Of a stretch of 64,000 nt of DNA, positions 1-8,826 are shown piece after piece (position 1 is the stretch's first letter; each line of letters opens with the position of its first letter). Where the stretch lies: assembly GCF_018309085.1 (NCBI RefSeq), contig NZ_CP070502.1, positions 2,785,001 through 2,849,000 on the forward strand, in the 5' to 3' direction. The DNA is from Sporosarcina sp. Marseille-Q4063. Its GTDB lineage: Bacteria > Bacillota > Bacilli > Bacillales_A > Planococcaceae. Under the pieces are notes generated by a model. That model was not told where the DNA came from. It worked only from the letters and a program-made list of their open reading frames with translations, and searched no databases. Both the position numbers and the translations under genes were made by a program.

Positions 1-1080
1 GGAGCCGCGTGTGACAAGTCCTACGATTTTGCGATTACTATCGACAACAGGAATCATTCCATGTGGCGCATCGTCAATCATAATAATGGCATCTTTCGCT
101 GTGTCCGAGTCAAGTAAAACGGGATCCGCAGGGAGCATGATTTCATCAACTGTTTTGATGTTATTGAAATCTTTGATTAAATCATAAGCAGATACAATTC
201 CGAGTATCTTCTTATCATCATCCGCGATGACGAGATGCGTGATTTTCCGTTGGCGGATAAGCGATATAGCTCTTTCCGGAGAACGATGTGGAAGAGAAGT
301 AACAATTGATTCTGACATAATTTCAGTAACCGGCATAAGTTCTGGATTTTGGATAATACGATGCTTCCCGATAAAATCCTCAACAAAGCCGTGAGCAGGT
401 TCTTGTAGTATTTTTTCTGGAGTGTCTAACTGAAGTAAACTGCCATCTTTCATAATCGCTATACGGTCGCCCATTTTTAGTGCTTCATCCATGTCATGCG
501 TAACAAACACAATCGTCTTTTTCAACTTTTTGTGTAAAGTAATCAATTCGGCTTGTAATTGTTCCCGTGTAAGTGGATCGAGCGCGCTAAAAGGTTCATC
601 CATCAGAATAATATCTGGATCAGCTGCAAGTGCTCTCGCAATCCCGACACGTTGCTGTTGCCCACCCGAAAGTTCCTTCGGATAACGGGTTGCATGAATT
701 TCAGGATCCAACCCGACCAATTCTAATAGTTCGGTAGTTCGTGATTTAATATCTTTTTCATTCCAGCCTTTAAGTTGGGGAACAACTGCGATGTTTTTCT
801 CAATCGTATAATGAGGAAAAAGCCCGACTTGCTGAATGACATAGCCGATATTTCGGCGGAGTTCGGCAGCGTCGTATGACTTGACGTCTTTGCCGTTAAT
901 GGAGATTGTGCCGCTTGTGTGGGGGATAATGCGGTTAATCATTTTCATTGTTGTTGATTTTCCTGAACCACTTGGACCGATAAGAACAAGTAATTCACCT
1001 TCATGGATTTCAAATTCGACAGATTTTACTGCTTGAAATCCACCGTCGTACGTTTTTGTGACATTTTCAAACTTAATCAT
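1..1080 (-). CDS. opuCA: Osmoprotectant (glycine betaine/carnitine/choline) ABC transporter ATPase, OpuC/OpuB type, partial
   Basis: The gene reads leftward and runs off the window; 360 codons are visible without a stop. The ATG at 1080 follows a strong AGGAGG site (complement of 1086-1091) at 5-nt spacing. The ATPase domain shows Walker A GPSGSGKST (about residues 35-43), the signature LSGGQQQR (137-144) and Walker B ILMDEP (158-163). From about residue 250 there are two CBS-domain segments, the arrangement of OpuCA/OpuBA, where CBS domains gate transport by ionic strength. The protein would couple ATP hydrolysis to uptake of compatible solutes at the membrane. Known family members are about 380 residues, so only about 20 are missing; the permease and binding-protein genes would be expected beyond the left edge. 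OpuC versus OpuB identity, and so substrate, cannot be decided here. Confidence 0.9.
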   Translation of the reverse strand, partial: MIKFENVTKTYDGGFQAVKSVEFEIHEGELLVLIGPSGSGKSTTMKMINRIIPHTSGTISINGKDVKSYDAAELRRNIGYVIQQVGLFPHYTIEKNIAVVPQLKGWNEKDIKSRTTELLELVGLDPEIHATRYPKELSGGQQQRVGIARALAADPDIILMDEPFSALDPLTREQLQAELITLHKKLKKTIVFVTHDMDEALKMGDRIAIMKDGSLLQLDTPEKILQEPAHGFVEDFIGKHRIIQNPELMPVTEIMSESIVTSLPHRSPERAISLIRQRKITHLVIADDDKKILGIVSAYDLIKDFNNIKTVDEIMLPADPVLLDSDTAKDAIIMIDDAPHGMIPVVDSNRKIVGLVTRGS

Positions 1081-1289
1081 AGGTACCTCCTGTATTTTTT
1101 AAAAAGCCCTGTATTTCCGAGATGAACCTAACCAAATCGAAGGGGGGCATGGTGACATATTCTATCCCAAAAGGCTATAGGAATCATGTCGCATTCATAT
1201 AGTGTAACACATTCAACTGGATTTTGCATGAGTCGGAATTGGAATAATTCGAAGATTGGGTGAGAAGTCAAGTGGAATTATGCATCTAA

Positions 1290-1319
1290 TTGCGTCTAGT
1301 ACACATTTTTCGTTATAGT
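1290..1319 (+). promoter_or_regulatory. Likely SigA promoter of the two-component operon
   Basis: A -35 like TTGCGT (1290-1295) lies 18 bp before a -10 TATAGT (1314-1319), just upstream of the response-regulator gene. The rest of the divergent gap 1081-1345 shows no further clear element; no convincing promoter was seen for the leftward ATPase gene. Confidence 0.5.
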
Positions 1320-1345
1320 GTAAATAAGTAAAGGAAGTGACGGCA

Positions 1346-2029
1346 TTGGATATGAATATTTTCATTGTAGAAGACGATTGCGCTATTTTTGAATCGTTAA
1401 AAACGAGACTTGAACAATGGTCATTTACTGTGACAGCTCCTGATGACTTCCAAGATGTGATGAAGTCTTTTTTTGCCAATGAACCGCATCTCGTCATACT
1501 CGACATTCAACTTCCCGCATATGACGGTTTTCATTGGTGTCGGGAAATTCGTGCAGTGTCAAAGGTTCCAATTATTTTTCTGTCGTCCCGAGACCATCCA
1601 ATGGATATGGTCATGGCGATGAATATAGGCGCGGATGATTATATTCAAAAACCGTTTGACACGGATGTTTTACTCGCGAAACTACAAGCTCTTCTCAGGC
1701 GAACATATTCCTACGGGGAGGAAACACCTGATGTTCTTGAATGGAACCGTGCCATGATTGATATGAAGCGCGGCATCATTCGCATGGATGGAATTGAAGT
1801 TGAGTTGACGAAAAACGAATTCTTTATACTGACGGTCCTCGTGGAATCAAACAACGAAATTGTATCCCGCGATGACCTTATTCGGAAATTATGGGATGAT
1901 GAACGATTTGTGAATGATAACACGCTAACAGTGAATGTGACGAGACTTCGCCAAAAACTCGCGGAAATCGGCCTTGGTGAAGCGGTTGTAACGAAAAAGG
2001 GGCTTGGCTATATGGCCATTACACTGTAG
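1346..2029 (+). CDS. BceR-like OmpR-family response regulator
   Basis: This is a receiver domain followed by an OmpR/PhoB winged-helix domain, 227 residues. Acidic residues EDD lie near the N terminus, the phospho-acceptor Asp is about D53 in VILDIQLP, and the conserved Lys lies in QKPF. The C-terminal half contains the winged-helix signature TVNVTRLRQKL. The start is taken as TTG at 1346 because AAGGAAG (1331-1337) is then well spaced; GTG 1337 overlaps the ribosome site and ATG 1352 is far from it. It is followed after 15 nt by a BceS-like kinase and then by a BceAB-like transporter, which places it in the family that senses antimicrobial peptides by transporter flux. It probably acts at the palindrome at 3064-3079. 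The inducing peptide is unknown. Confidence 0.88.
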   Translation: MDMNIFIVEDDCAIFESLKTRLEQWSFTVTAPDDFQDVMKSFFANEPHLVILDIQLPAYDGFHWCREIRAVSKVPIIFLSSRDHPMDMVMAMNIGADDYIQKPFDTDVLLAKLQALLRRTYSYGEETPDVLEWNRAMIDMKRGIIRMDGIEVELTKNEFFILTVLVESNNEIVSRDDLIRKLWDDERFVNDNTLTVNVTRLRQKLAEIGLGEAVVTKKGLGYMAITL

Positions 2030-2044
2030 AAATGGGGTATCCGC

Positions 2045-3067
2045 ATGTTTATTCGCTACATAAAAGATATGAAAAGTTGGATACTCTTTTTCATTGGCGC
2101 GATTGGATTTATTAACCTTATCATATGGCTTGATCAAGGAATCGCTGTGGAAATTACGTCGGCACTCTATTTCAATATGTTAATTTTGCTCTCGTTTATA
2201 GTATTTATTCTCTGGCGTTACCGAGTTGAGACGAAGTTCACCAAAGAGCTTGCTTCTCTAATAGAGGCGGGAATTGATGAGTGGCATATTGCATTGCCGG
2301 ACTCGACTTTTTCACATGATGAGGTAACCAAAAAAATGCTCCATCAAGCAGCTGAAAGTTTTTCGAATGAACTATCCGAAATGAAAAAAGTGAATATCCA
2401 TGAAGGGGATTACATCGCTTCTTGGGTGCATGAAGTGAAAACGCCACTCACGGCAATGAAACTGACGATAGATGAACATCGCGGCGATCCTGCTTTTCGA
2501 AAAATCGAGTCAGAGTGGCTGCGTCTTCATTTACTCGTTGACCAACAGTTGTCGATTTCGCGTTTGGCATCGATTGAAACGGATTATGTGATAGAGAAAA
2601 CGAACTTGCAAAAGCTTGCTTCCGCGGAAGTGCGAGAACTTGCTTCATGGTGCATGGATAAAAATGTCGCCGTCGAGTTTGAAGGGGACAATGTAGAGGT
2701 AGTGACGGACGTTAAATGGTGCCGTTTTATGATTCGACAGTTTCTAACGAATGCGGTGAAGTACAGTCCAGAAGGCGGAACAATCATTATCGAAACGAAA
2801 ATTAAATCATCGAGGAATGCAAGTATGTCTATTACAGACGAAGGCCCGGGGATCAAACCGCATGATCTCCCACGTATTTTTGATAAAGGATTCACAGGAG
2901 GCACGGGAAGAATACATAATGCAGCGACAGGACTGGGTCTTTATCTTGCTCAAACGGTCGCGGTAAAAATGGGGATTCTCCTTGAAGCTCGTTCTAATGA
3001 AGCGAAAGGAACGAAGATGGAAGTTGTATTTCCGACTGAAAATGAATTCGATAAAATGCTAACGTGA
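2045..3067 (+). CDS. BceS-like intramembrane-sensing histidine kinase
   Basis: This is a 340-residue membrane histidine kinase. Two membrane segments (about 12-30 and 38-57) are joined by a very short outer loop, the hallmark of intramembrane-sensing kinases that have no ligand domain and take their signal from the partner ABC transporter. The phosphorylated His is about H129 in SWVHEVKTPL. The ATP-binding domain has FLTNAVKYS (N box), DEGPGI (G1) and GLGLYLAQ (G2). It follows the regulator gene by 15 nt and precedes the transporter genes. Its stop codon lies inside the GTGACA palindrome proposed as the regulator's operator. Confidence 0.88.
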   Translation: MFIRYIKDMKSWILFFIGAIGFINLIIWLDQGIAVEITSALYFNMLILLSFIVFILWRYRVETKFTKELASLIEAGIDEWHIALPDSTFSHDEVTKKMLHQAAESFSNELSEMKKVNIHEGDYIASWVHEVKTPLTAMKLTIDEHRGDPAFRKIESEWLRLHLLVDQQLSISRLASIETDYVIEKTNLQKLASAEVRELASWCMDKNVAVEFEGDNVEVVTDVKWCRFMIRQFLTNAVKYSPEGGTIIIETKIKSSRNASMSITDEGPGIKPHDLPRIFDKGFTGGTGRIHNAATGLGLYLAQTVAVKMGILLEARSNEAKGTKMEVVFPTENEFDKMLT

Positions 3068-3079
3068 CAACAATGTCAC
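3064..3079. promoter_or_regulatory. Candidate BceR-type operator before the transporter genes
   Basis: GTGACA (3064-3069) and TGTCAC (3074-3079) form a perfect inverted repeat around ACAA. This fits the published BceR-type consensus TnACA-N4-TGTAA closely. It overlaps the kinase stop codon, and a possible -10 TATGAT lies at 3133-3138, so it probably drives regulated expression of the transporter. That it binds this regulator is inference. Confidence 0.6.
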
Positions 3080-3170
3080 ATTGGACAGCCTCTTTGTCAT
3101 CACAATCAAACGACCACAAGTCAAATGCGCGATATGATAAGAACAGGATTGAAACAGGGAGGAACCAAAA

Positions 3171-3959
3171 ATGAATAAAACACATACATCGCAAGAAACT
3201 GTTCTACACGCGCAAAACGTTCGCAAATCATTTGGAACAAGGGGAAATGTGCAGGAAGTATTGAAAGGAATCGATCTTCGCGTCAACAAGGGGGAATTCG
3301 TCGGCATAATGGGACCCTCAGGGGCTGGAAAAACTACGCTGTTGAATGTTCTAGCGACAATCGATCGTGCGACAGGCGGCGCGATTTTGATTGACGGAGA
3401 TGATATTTCGAAGATGAAAGATGCTGGGTTATCAGCGTTCCGTCGCGACAAACTCGGGTTCATTTTCCAAGACTATAATCTCCTCGACACATTAACTGCA
3501 AAAGAAAATATATTGTTGCCAATTTCACTTGGAAAAGTGAAGAAGAAGGTAGCGGAGGGACGATTCAACGACATCGCAACAATTTTGGGGATCACTGACA
3601 TTGCGCATAAATACCCGCATGAAATTTCCGGTGGACAGAAACAACGTACTTCGGCAGCGCGCGCACTCATTAATGAACCATCTATGGTATTCGCAGACGA
3701 GCCGACAGGGGCACTTGATTCGAAATCAGCATCATCGCTTTTAGGAACGATGGAAGATGTTAATAAAAAGCGCGGCGTCACAATCATGATGGTGACACAT
3801 GATGCGATCGCTTCAAGTTACGCGAGTCGCGTTGTTTTCTTGAAAGACGGGCAGATTTATTCGGAACTATATCGCGGCGACAAAACGAGACAAGCCTTTT
3901 TCCAGGACATCTTAAAAGTCCAAGGCGTTCTCGGGGGTGACAGCGTTGACACTATTTGA
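3171..3959 (+). CDS. BceA-like ABC transporter ATPase (peptide antibiotic resistance)
   Basis: This 262-residue ATPase is of the MacB/LolD/BceA group. It has Walker [10 protein letters not shown] (about 45-53), the Q-loop in [10 protein letters not shown], a signature ISGGQKQR and Walker [14 protein letters not shown]; the run after Walker B is typical of this group. The ATG at 3171 follows GGGAGGAA. The coding end overlaps the permease start. With the permease it would extract or free cell-wall targets from antimicrobial peptides and act as sensor with the upstream kinase. Confidence 0.9.
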   Translation: MNKTHTSQETVLHAQNVRKSFGTRGNVQEVLKGIDLRVNKGEFVGIMGPSGAGKTTLLNVLATIDRATGGAILIDGDDISKMKDAGLSAFRRDKLGFIFQDYNLLDTLTAKENILLPISLGKVKKKVAEGRFNDIATILGITDIAHKYPHEISGGQKQRTSAARALINEPSMVFADEPTGALDSKSASSLLGTMEDVNKKRGVTIMMVTHDAIASSYASRVVFLKDGQIYSELYRGDKTRQAFFQDILKVQGVLGGDSVDTI

Positions 3960-5898
3960 TCTTGTCATTCGCAGCATGCGGAAAAACATTAAGCATTATT
4001 ATCTTTATTTCTTCGCGCTCATTTTTAGCGTCGTTCTATACTTCGTCTTTGCGACATTGCAATATGACTCCGCAATTCTAGAGCGGGCAGAGCAATCAAT
4101 GAAGTTTTCTTCCGCGTTTAAAGTTGCAGGTGCTTTGCTGATTTTTATCGCTGGGATTTTTATTGTTTATGCAAACGCCATTTTTCTAAAACGCAGAAGC
4201 CGCGAAATCGGTTTATATCAATTGATCGGATTGAATAAAGGGGCAGTTTCACGCCTGTTAATTATTGAAAATGCCATTCTAAGTGCCGGCGCACTCGTCA
4301 TTGGAATCGGCGTGGGGATACTCGTTTCCCGTGTGTTCTTATTATTACTGATGAAGTTGGTTGGTTATGAAGGATTTATTGCTTTGTCATTTTCAACTGC
4401 GGCAGTTGTTCAAACGGCTGTTGTCTTTATTGTAATTATTCTACTGACCACTATACAAATGATATACGCGGTTTATCGAAATACGTTAATTAGTTTATTT
4501 AATGCAGATAAAAAAGGTGAAAATCCAAAGAAGCCGAAAACATTCGTATCAGCAACACTGGCACTTTTGGGAATCGGTCTAATCGTTTTTGGTTATTGGT
4601 TATCCGGAAATATGATGAATGAAATGCTGTTTTTCAATATGATTGCTGTCCTTGTATCAACAATTTTAGGAACGTATCTAGTGTTTCGTGTCACGATTAG
4701 TTGGTTGTTTTATCAAATTCGTGCTAGAAAACAAGGGCATCTTGGATTGAATAATAGTTTATCAATTGCATCACTCATGCATCGCATGAAAGGAAATGCC
4801 AACTCGCTGACCATCATTACTGTATTGTCTGCAATGACACTTGCGATGCTGGCAGGTTCCTACTCGCTTTATTATTCGACTGAAAAAGAGTCGCGATATA
4901 TGATGCCGCATGATTTTATGTTTGAAAGTGATGAGGGATTGGCGGAACAATTTGGCGAGGAACTTAGAGAAAACGGCATTGATTTTACAAGCGAAAAAAT
5001 TGAGTTGCTAGGTGTATGGGGTTCATTTGAGAAGGATATTTTCCCAGAATGGGATGGACCGATGGATGGTACGTACGGATTTTCGATTGTGAGTGATCAA
5101 CAGCTTAAAAATGCCGGTTTGCAAGTTGAGGCTCCTGCGAAAGGAACAGCCATTATGCATGATATGAATTATTCGATGTCAATGAAAAATATGAAATTGC
5201 CGTTTGACGTCAACATAACTAGTGGTGAAAGCGACAGGCAATTTCGTATAACCGAGTTGGGAAGTGGAAACGTTGTGAATTTCGTTTCTGTAGGTTTTCA
5301 ACTAATCGTCAATGATGCGTATTTTGAAGAATTAAAAGAACAATTGCTCTTTGAAAATGAAGGGAATAGAGTTCTAGATGTATATGCAATTAATTTACTA
5401 GATAGAAATCAGCTCAAGGCTGCGTCTACAATATTTTCACAGTCAAAGTATAAAGATAATGCCGAAGGAGAGAATTACGCCTATCATACAGATTACTATT
5501 CGATGTATGAGAATGGAATCCAAACCAATGGGCTATTGATCTTTATTGCTGGATTCTTAGGCTTGGTATTCTTAATTTCAACAGGCAGCATCCTATACTT
5601 CAAACAAATGACAGAAGCCGAACAGGAAAAACAAAGTTACGCGACGCTTCGTCAGCTCGGATTTACGGTGAAGGACATTATGAAAGGGATTATTCGCAAG
5701 CAAATGTTTGTTTTCGGATTGCCGCTTGCGATCGGTTTATTGCATTCCGTGTTTGCGATAAAAGCGGCGTCATTCCTATTCATGTCTGATATCACAGTGC
5801 CAACGACCATTGTGATGGGAGTATATGCATTAATTTACATTGTATTTGCGTTCTTGACTGTAGGTTACTACCGGAAAACAGTAAAAGCAGCGCTTTAA
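3946..5898 (+). CDS. BceB-like ABC transporter permease with large extracellular domain
   Basis: This is a permease of about 650 residues with the BceB layout: one N-terminal helix, a block of helices to about residue 280, a large external domain of about 200 residues (about 310-525), then further C-terminal helices. The N-terminal part [17 protein letters not shown] is typical of the family. Start choice: TTG 3946 is well spaced from GGGGGTG (3933-3939); GTG 3937 lies inside that site. Translation overlaps the ATPase end by 14 nt, suggesting coupling. The external domain is the expected place of peptide recognition, so substrate cannot be read from homology. Confidence 0.88.
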   Translation: MTLFDLVIRSMRKNIKHYYLYFFALIFSVVLYFVFATLQYDSAILERAEQSMKFSSAFKVAGALLIFIAGIFIVYANAIFLKRRSREIGLYQLIGLNKGAVSRLLIIENAILSAGALVIGIGVGILVSRVFLLLLMKLVGYEGFIALSFSTAAVVQTAVVFIVIILLTTIQMIYAVYRNTLISLFNADKKGENPKKPKTFVSATLALLGIGLIVFGYWLSGNMMNEMLFFNMIAVLVSTILGTYLVFRVTISWLFYQIRARKQGHLGLNNSLSIASLMHRMKGNANSLTIITVLSAMTLAMLAGSYSLYYSTEKESRYMMPHDFMFESDEGLAEQFGEELRENGIDFTSEKIELLGVWGSFEKDIFPEWDGPMDGTYGFSIVSDQQLKNAGLQVEAPAKGTAIMHDMNYSMSMKNMKLPFDVNITSGESDRQFRITELGSGNVVNFVSVGFQLIVNDAYFEELKEQLLFENEGNRVLDVYAINLLDRNQLKAASTIFSQSKYKDNAEGENYAYHTDYYSMYENGIQTNGLLIFIAGFLGLVFLISTGSILYFKQMTEAEQEKQSYATLRQLGFTVKDIMKGIIRKQMFVFGLPLAIGLLHSVFAIKAASFLFMSDITVPTTIVMGVYALIYIVFAFLTVGYYRKTVKAAL

Positions 5899-5905
5899 AA
5901 AGCTG

Positions 5906-5954
5906 AAATCGTACCGATCTGGAATGAAATTATCCAATCAGTACGATTTTTTCA
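5906..5954 (+). terminator. Terminator after the BceRSAB-like operon
   Basis: AAATCGTAC (5906-5914) pairs with GTACGATTT (5941-5949), followed by T-rich sequence. The loop is long (26 nt) but contains a smaller TGGA/TCCA pairing. A weaker second hairpin with a T-run lies at about 5961-5990. Confidence 0.6.
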
Positions 5955-6056
5955 ACTAATAAAAAACATGTGAAATGAAGTGTTTTTTCTATCTTTTGAG
6001 GGAATGAGTGTATTAAGATGTTTAAGTGGAAATTTTGGTGAGAGGATTTGTTGCAT

Positions 6057-7481
6057 ATGGTAATGGACGCGCTTAACTGGTTGGTCGGTCCGGCAAATGA
6101 TTTTTTATGGACGTATGTACTGATTGGTTTTCTATTAATAATCGGTGTTTATTTCACGATTCGCACCAAATTCGTGCAAATTCGGTTGTTCAAAGAAATG
6201 TTCCGACTGATCTTTGAGAAAAAAGAAAGTAACGATGGGGTTTCTCCATTTCAAGCGTTTACCATTAGCGCTGCTTCACGAGTAGGCACGGGGAATGTGA
6301 CGGGCGTAGCGCTTGCAATTGGAATCGGTGGTCCGGGAGCGGTCTTTTGGATGTGGATGATCGCAATCATCGGAATGGCTACGGCTTTTATTGAAAGTAC
6401 GCTGGCGCAAGTGTATAAAGTGAAGGATGGCGATACGTTCCGTGGAGGGCCTGCCTATTACATGCAGAAAGCGCTCGGATACCGCAAACTAGGAATTGTC
6501 TTTGCTATTTTATTAACGCTTTGTTTTGGATTTATATTTAATGCGGTCCAATCGAATACAATTAGCCAATCATTTATGGATGTTTTCGGTCTGCCAGACT
6601 GGGTAGTCGGTCTGGCCTTGGTGTTATTGACGGCGGTCATTATTTTCGGCGGCGTGAAACGAATTGTTAAAGTGACGGAGTTAATTGTCCCGATAATGGC
6701 AATTTTTTATTTGCTGATTGCCTCCTATGTTGTCATTGTTAACATTACAGAAATTCCCGCTGTCTTTATGTTGATTATTGAACATGCTTTTGGCATTAAG
6801 GAAGTCGTCGGAGGCGGAATCGGCGTAGCTATGATGCAAGGAATACGTCGAGGCCTATTTTCAAACGAAGCTGGAATGGGTAGTGTGCCGAACGCGGCAG
6901 CTACGGCGAATGTTTCCCACCCGGCGAAACAAGGACTTGTCCAAAGTTTAGGCGTATTTTTTGATACGATCATGATTTGTTCAGCGACTGCATTCATCAT
7001 CATTTTGGCTGGCCTTTATACGACAGGCGAGCAAAGTGGCATTATATTAACGCAGGCTTCCATGGCCGTTCATGTTGGTTCATGGGCTCCTTATTTTGTT
7101 GCCATTGCGATCATGTTTTTTGCTTTCAGTTCGATCATCGGAAATTATTATTACGGCGAAACGAATATTGAATTCATAAAAGCAAGTAAATCATGGATGA
7201 CTGTTTACCGTGTCTTTGTCCTTGCTATGGTCATGTTCGGCGCGATGGCGAAAGTGAGCCTCGTTTGGAACATGGCGGATTTATTCATGGGGGTCATGGC
7301 GGTCTTGAACTTGATTGTAATTGCGGTACTAGGAAAAGTTGCGTTTAAAGTGTTGGACGACTTCTCTGCCCAACGACGTAAAGGCTTGAATCCGGTATTT
7401 AAAGCAAGCTCGATTCCAGGTTTGAAAAATGCCGAATGCTGGGAAGATGCCAAAGTGAAAGACAGAATTTCAAAACTATAA
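6057..7481 (+). CDS. Sodium/proton:alanine-glycine-type symporter (AGCS family, AlsT-like)
   Basis: This is an integral membrane protein of 474 residues with about 10-11 helices. It contains family blocks such as SAASRVGTGNVTGVALAI and GGPGAVFWMWMIAIIGMATAFIE split across helices, and NEAGMGSVPNAAA, all typical of the alanine/glycine:cation symporter family. It should import a small neutral amino acid (alanine, glycine or glutamine) with sodium or protons. ATG 6057 is preferred because GAGAGGA (6040-6046) is then about 10 nt upstream; TTG 6048 and 6051 are too close. It stands alone, bounded by terminator-like hairpins. Confidence 0.88.
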   Translation: MVMDALNWLVGPANDFLWTYVLIGFLLIIGVYFTIRTKFVQIRLFKEMFRLIFEKKESNDGVSPFQAFTISAASRVGTGNVTGVALAIGIGGPGAVFWMWMIAIIGMATAFIESTLAQVYKVKDGDTFRGGPAYYMQKALGYRKLGIVFAILLTLCFGFIFNAVQSNTISQSFMDVFGLPDWVVGLALVLLTAVIIFGGVKRIVKVTELIVPIMAIFYLLIASYVVIVNITEIPAVFMLIIEHAFGIKEVVGGGIGVAMMQGIRRGLFSNEAGMGSVPNAAATANVSHPAKQGLVQSLGVFFDTIMICSATAFIIILAGLYTTGEQSGIILTQASMAVHVGSWAPYFVAIAIMFFAFSSIIGNYYYGETNIEFIKASKSWMTVYRVFVLAMVMFGAMAKVSLVWNMADLFMGVMAVLNLIVIAVLGKVAFKVLDDFSAQRRKGLNPVFKASSIPGLKNAECWEDAKVKDRISKL

Positions 7482-7523
7482 TTACCTTTAGCGAAAAACA
7501 ATTTTTAATACATTTATTCGAAT

Positions 7524-7598
7524 AAAACACCTTCACTGGAAAAGTATATTTTTTGCATTCAAGCAAAACATATCAATAACTAGTGGAGGTGTTTTTTT
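7524..7598 (+). terminator. Hairpin with T-run that also holds the next gene's ribosome site
   Basis: AAAACACCTTCACT (7524-7537) pairs with AGTGGAGGTGTTTT (7582-7595) with only one G-T wobble, followed directly by T residues. It looks like an intrinsic terminator of the symporter gene. Its 3' arm contains GGAGGTG, the ribosome site of the hydrolase gene starting at 7597, so any read-through transcript would have that site paired. Confidence 0.6.
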
Positions 7599-8439
7599 GC
7601 AAAATCAATTATCGTACGGCGAGGATTTTAAATACATTCCGGCGACATCGCTTGAAAGCGGAGTAGGAACTGAGGTATTGCCAGATTTATATTGCCATAC
7701 CATTCAAATTGTAAATATATGTTTGGTGGGAAATGCCGATGCAACTAATTTTGTGTTAATAGATGCAGGCATGCCACATTCGGCTAAGGAGATTATTTCT
7801 GTTGCTGAAAAACGCTTTGGTGAAAATAGTCGACCCCAAGCCATCATTTTAACGCATGGGCATTTCGATCATGTCGGCTCGATTATCGAGTTGATCGAAC
7901 ATTGGAATGTTCCTGTTTATGCGCATGAATTAGAGATGCCTTTCTTAACGGGAAAAACAAGTTATCCAAAACCGGATACAACGGTCGAAGGCGGCATGGT
8001 GTCAAAAATGTCTGCTATGTTTCCAATTGAGCCCATCAACTTGGGAAATACGATTCTACCACTTCCTGCAGACGGAAGTGTTCCGCATTTGCCGAAATTT
8101 CGTTGGATTCATACGCCTGGGCACACTCCTGGACATGTTTCATTTTTTAGAGAAGAAGATAAAGCCTTAATCGCTGGCGATGCGTTTGTAACTGTAAAAC
8201 AGGAATACCTTTATAAAGTCTTTACACAAGAACAAGAAATTAGCGGGCCGCCTAGATATTTAACGACTGACTGGGAGGCGGCTTTTGAATCAGTAAAAAA
8301 ATTGGAAGCTTTACAACCAGCCGTCGCCATTACAGGTCATGGGATTACGATGACTGGCCAATTGTTAACGAATAGTTTACACCAACTTGTTGAAGAATTT
8401 GACAAAATTGCCGTTCCTGACCATGGAAAGTATGTTTAG
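7597..8439 (+). CDS. Metallo-beta-lactamase-fold hydrolase
   Basis: The protein has 280 residues. The HxHxDH metal motif is H87-x-H89-x-D91-H92 in LTHGHFDHVG; a later His lies in HTPGHTPGHVSFF, an Asp in IAGDAF and a final His in ITGHGI. This is the glyoxalase II/quorum-lactonase-like superfamily with two metals expected. The TTG start follows GGAGGTG at 5-nt spacing, which lies inside the upstream hairpin. It has no obvious partner gene. The substrate cannot be named from sequence; hydroxyacyl-thioester or lactone hydrolysis are possible. Confidence 0.85.
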   Translation: MQNQLSYGEDFKYIPATSLESGVGTEVLPDLYCHTIQIVNICLVGNADATNFVLIDAGMPHSAKEIISVAEKRFGENSRPQAIILTHGHFDHVGSIIELIEHWNVPVYAHELEMPFLTGKTSYPKPDTTVEGGMVSKMSAMFPIEPINLGNTILPLPADGSVPHLPKFRWIHTPGHTPGHVSFFREEDKALIAGDAFVTVKQEYLYKVFTQEQEISGPPRYLTTDWEAAFESVKKLEALQPAVAITGHGITMTGQLLTNSLHQLVEEFDKIAVPDHGKYV

Positions 8440-8554
8440 AAAGAAACGGTTAAACTTGGAAACTAAAAAAGAGGATTTTTTTTCAACTTGGGGACAAGAT
8501 ATAAATTGTAGGTGGGGCATTCACTTAACAAACTTTAAAGGGGTGAAACCAATC

Positions 8555-8767
8555 ATGGACAACAACAATCGTAATCGCCAGGACCAAAACGACCGCAATA
8601 ACCGAAATAACCGTAACAACCAGAACAACAATCAAGACAAAAACTTAGAGTTTGGTGATGATTTTCTTGATCTAAACCCAAACAACAACAATAACAATAA
8701 TAACAACAATGATAAAAACAATCGTAACAATAACCGAAATAATAACAACAACAATAACAACAGATAA
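8555..8767 (+). CDS. Asn-rich low-complexity small protein, function unknown
   Basis: This is a 70-residue protein made mostly of Asn with Arg, Asp and Gln. The ends are Asn/Arg repeats, and a short non-repetitive acidic core FGDDFLDL lies in the middle (about residues 33-40). ATG 8555 follows a good AAAGGGGTGA site, so it is likely translated. It contains no membrane segment or signal peptide. It is followed by a strong terminator. The family is not recognised; the hydrophilic, disordered character is all that can be stated. Confidence 0.65.
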   Translation: MDNNNRNRQDQNDRNNRNNRNNQNNNQDKNLEFGDDFLDLNPNNNNNNNNNNDKNNRNNNRNNNNNNNNR

Positions 8768-8779
8768 TTTGAAATCAAG

Positions 8780-8817
8780 CCTGTATCGCAACTTAAAAAA
8801 TTGCGATACAGGTTTTT
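8780..8817 (+). terminator. Intrinsic terminator
   Basis: CCTGTATCGCAA (8780-8791) and TTGCGATACAGG (8801-8812) form a perfect 12-bp stem followed by TTTTT. It ends the Asn-rich gene and lies between convergent genes; the minus-strand side lacks a clear T-run. Confidence 0.85.
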
Positions 8818-8826
8818 AGATTTTAT

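Noticed and set aside
8555..8767. Asn-rich sequence as a mere microsatellite
   Set aside because: It has a good ribosome site, a proper start and stop, a non-repetitive core and a strong terminator, so it was kept as a gene.
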